NCBI GenBank assembly: GCA_949752795.1
Contig: CATKHW010000559.1
Span: forward strand, 124,001 to 188,000
DNA from: Hyperoodon ampullatus
Lineage: Eukaryota; Chordata; Mammalia; Artiodactyla; Ziphiidae
DNA: 64,000 nucleotides
Direction: 5' to 3'
Shown: piece by piece, positions 63,715 to 64,000 of the stretch
Layout: every line of letters starts with the position of its first letter
Numbering within the stretch: position 1 is the stretch's first letter
The notes under the pieces: model-generated
What the model was told of the DNA's origin: nothing
What the model saw: only the letters and a program-made list of their open reading frames with translations
Database searches by the model: none
Program-made: the position numbers and the translations under genes

Positions 63715-64000
63715 CAACCAACTTCACAAAACAAGTAAGTGTCCTGTGCCTGAGCTAACCTTAGGTACTTCAAAACTACTCTGTAAGTCTCTTAGCCCCT
63801 TAGAGAGGATGAAAGCAATATTAGAGTTAAAAGAAACTTGTACCAATTCCCTTAGTCTGGAATGCTGAAACAAAAGTTCTACAACAGAGGAAGCCTCATA
63901 AACACACAACGCCTGCCAGGGTTTACCCCAGCCTTGGAAGAACTGGGAAGGATAAGACCAAGGCAGGCCTGAGGAAAGGGCAGAGGGTAGGCAGGACTGG
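63712..64000. repeat. Start of block beta, cut by window end (A3)
   Basis: The first 289 bp of beta. It matches 9467-9755. Confidence 0.8.

Larger units (their letters stand above)
54258..64000. repeat. Higher-order tandem unit 3, partial (monomer A3)
   Basis: The start of a third triplet is present as 9743 bp of an A-type monomer, cut by the window end inside block beta. It therefore lacks its B and C monomers here. A3 carries A-type diagnostic states over most of its length, with at least one B-type patch at 60361-60376. Confidence 0.93.

Noticed and set aside
1..64000. Common cetacean satellite or rDNA array as the explanation for the tandem structure
   Set aside because: Monomer length (10.9 kb and 27.1 kb) and content (L1, SINE, LTR, low-copy core) do not fit a 1.6-1.8 kb satellite, and no rRNA sequence is present.

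Overview
This is gene-poor, non-coding nuclear DNA from a mammal, almost certainly a cetacean (whale or dolphin). The evidence is tRNA-derived SINEs of the CHR type: one full-length copy per monomer has the head, B-box-like core and GCAACGGGA tail that I recall as typical of the cetacean CHR-2 family, and a second 5'-truncated copy is CHR-1-like. An old L1 carries an ORF2 C-terminus and an L1M-type 3' end. I found no intact protein gene, tRNA, rRNA, CRISPR array or CpG island. Short open frames exist on both strands, but none matches a protein I recognise.

The whole window is one tandem array with two levels. The basic monomer is about 10.89 kb. Three monomer types, A, B and C, follow each other head to tail as A1 (1-10887), B1 (10888-21776), C1 (21777-27126), A2 (27127-38014), B2 (38015-48904), C2 (48905-54257) and A3 (54258-64000, cut by the window end). 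C is a deleted form of 5.35 kb. A-B-C together form a higher-order unit of 27126 bp, then 27131 bp. By eye, equivalent monomers of successive higher-order units differ by roughly 0.4 percent, while A, B and C differ from each other by about 3-6 percent. The phase (where a monomer starts) is arbitrary, because no array edge is visible.

Each full monomer, read from position 1 of A1, has: (i) the 3' part of block beta; (ii) an L1 3' fragment split by a CHR-2-like SINE; (iii) about 3.96 kb of low-copy core (U) holding a 5'-truncated CHR-1-like SINE; (iv) block alpha, about 3.2 kb, with a CT/AT microsatellite, a probable 394-bp solo LTR of class II (ERVK-like) type and an L1 fragment; (v) the start of block beta, which runs into the next monomer. 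Alpha and beta are an old internal tandem duplication. Type C lacks everything from the middle of the CHR-1 SINE to the last part of the alpha L1.

The order of events suggested by nesting is: L1 insertion; alpha/beta duplication through a short L1 homology; CHR-2 insertion into the beta L1 and LTR insertion into alpha; monomer amplification; the deletion that made C; and finally amplification of the A-B-C triplet with gene conversion between copies. Nothing here looks like a set of genes working together. The interest is in the nested array architecture and the mosaic traces of recombination.
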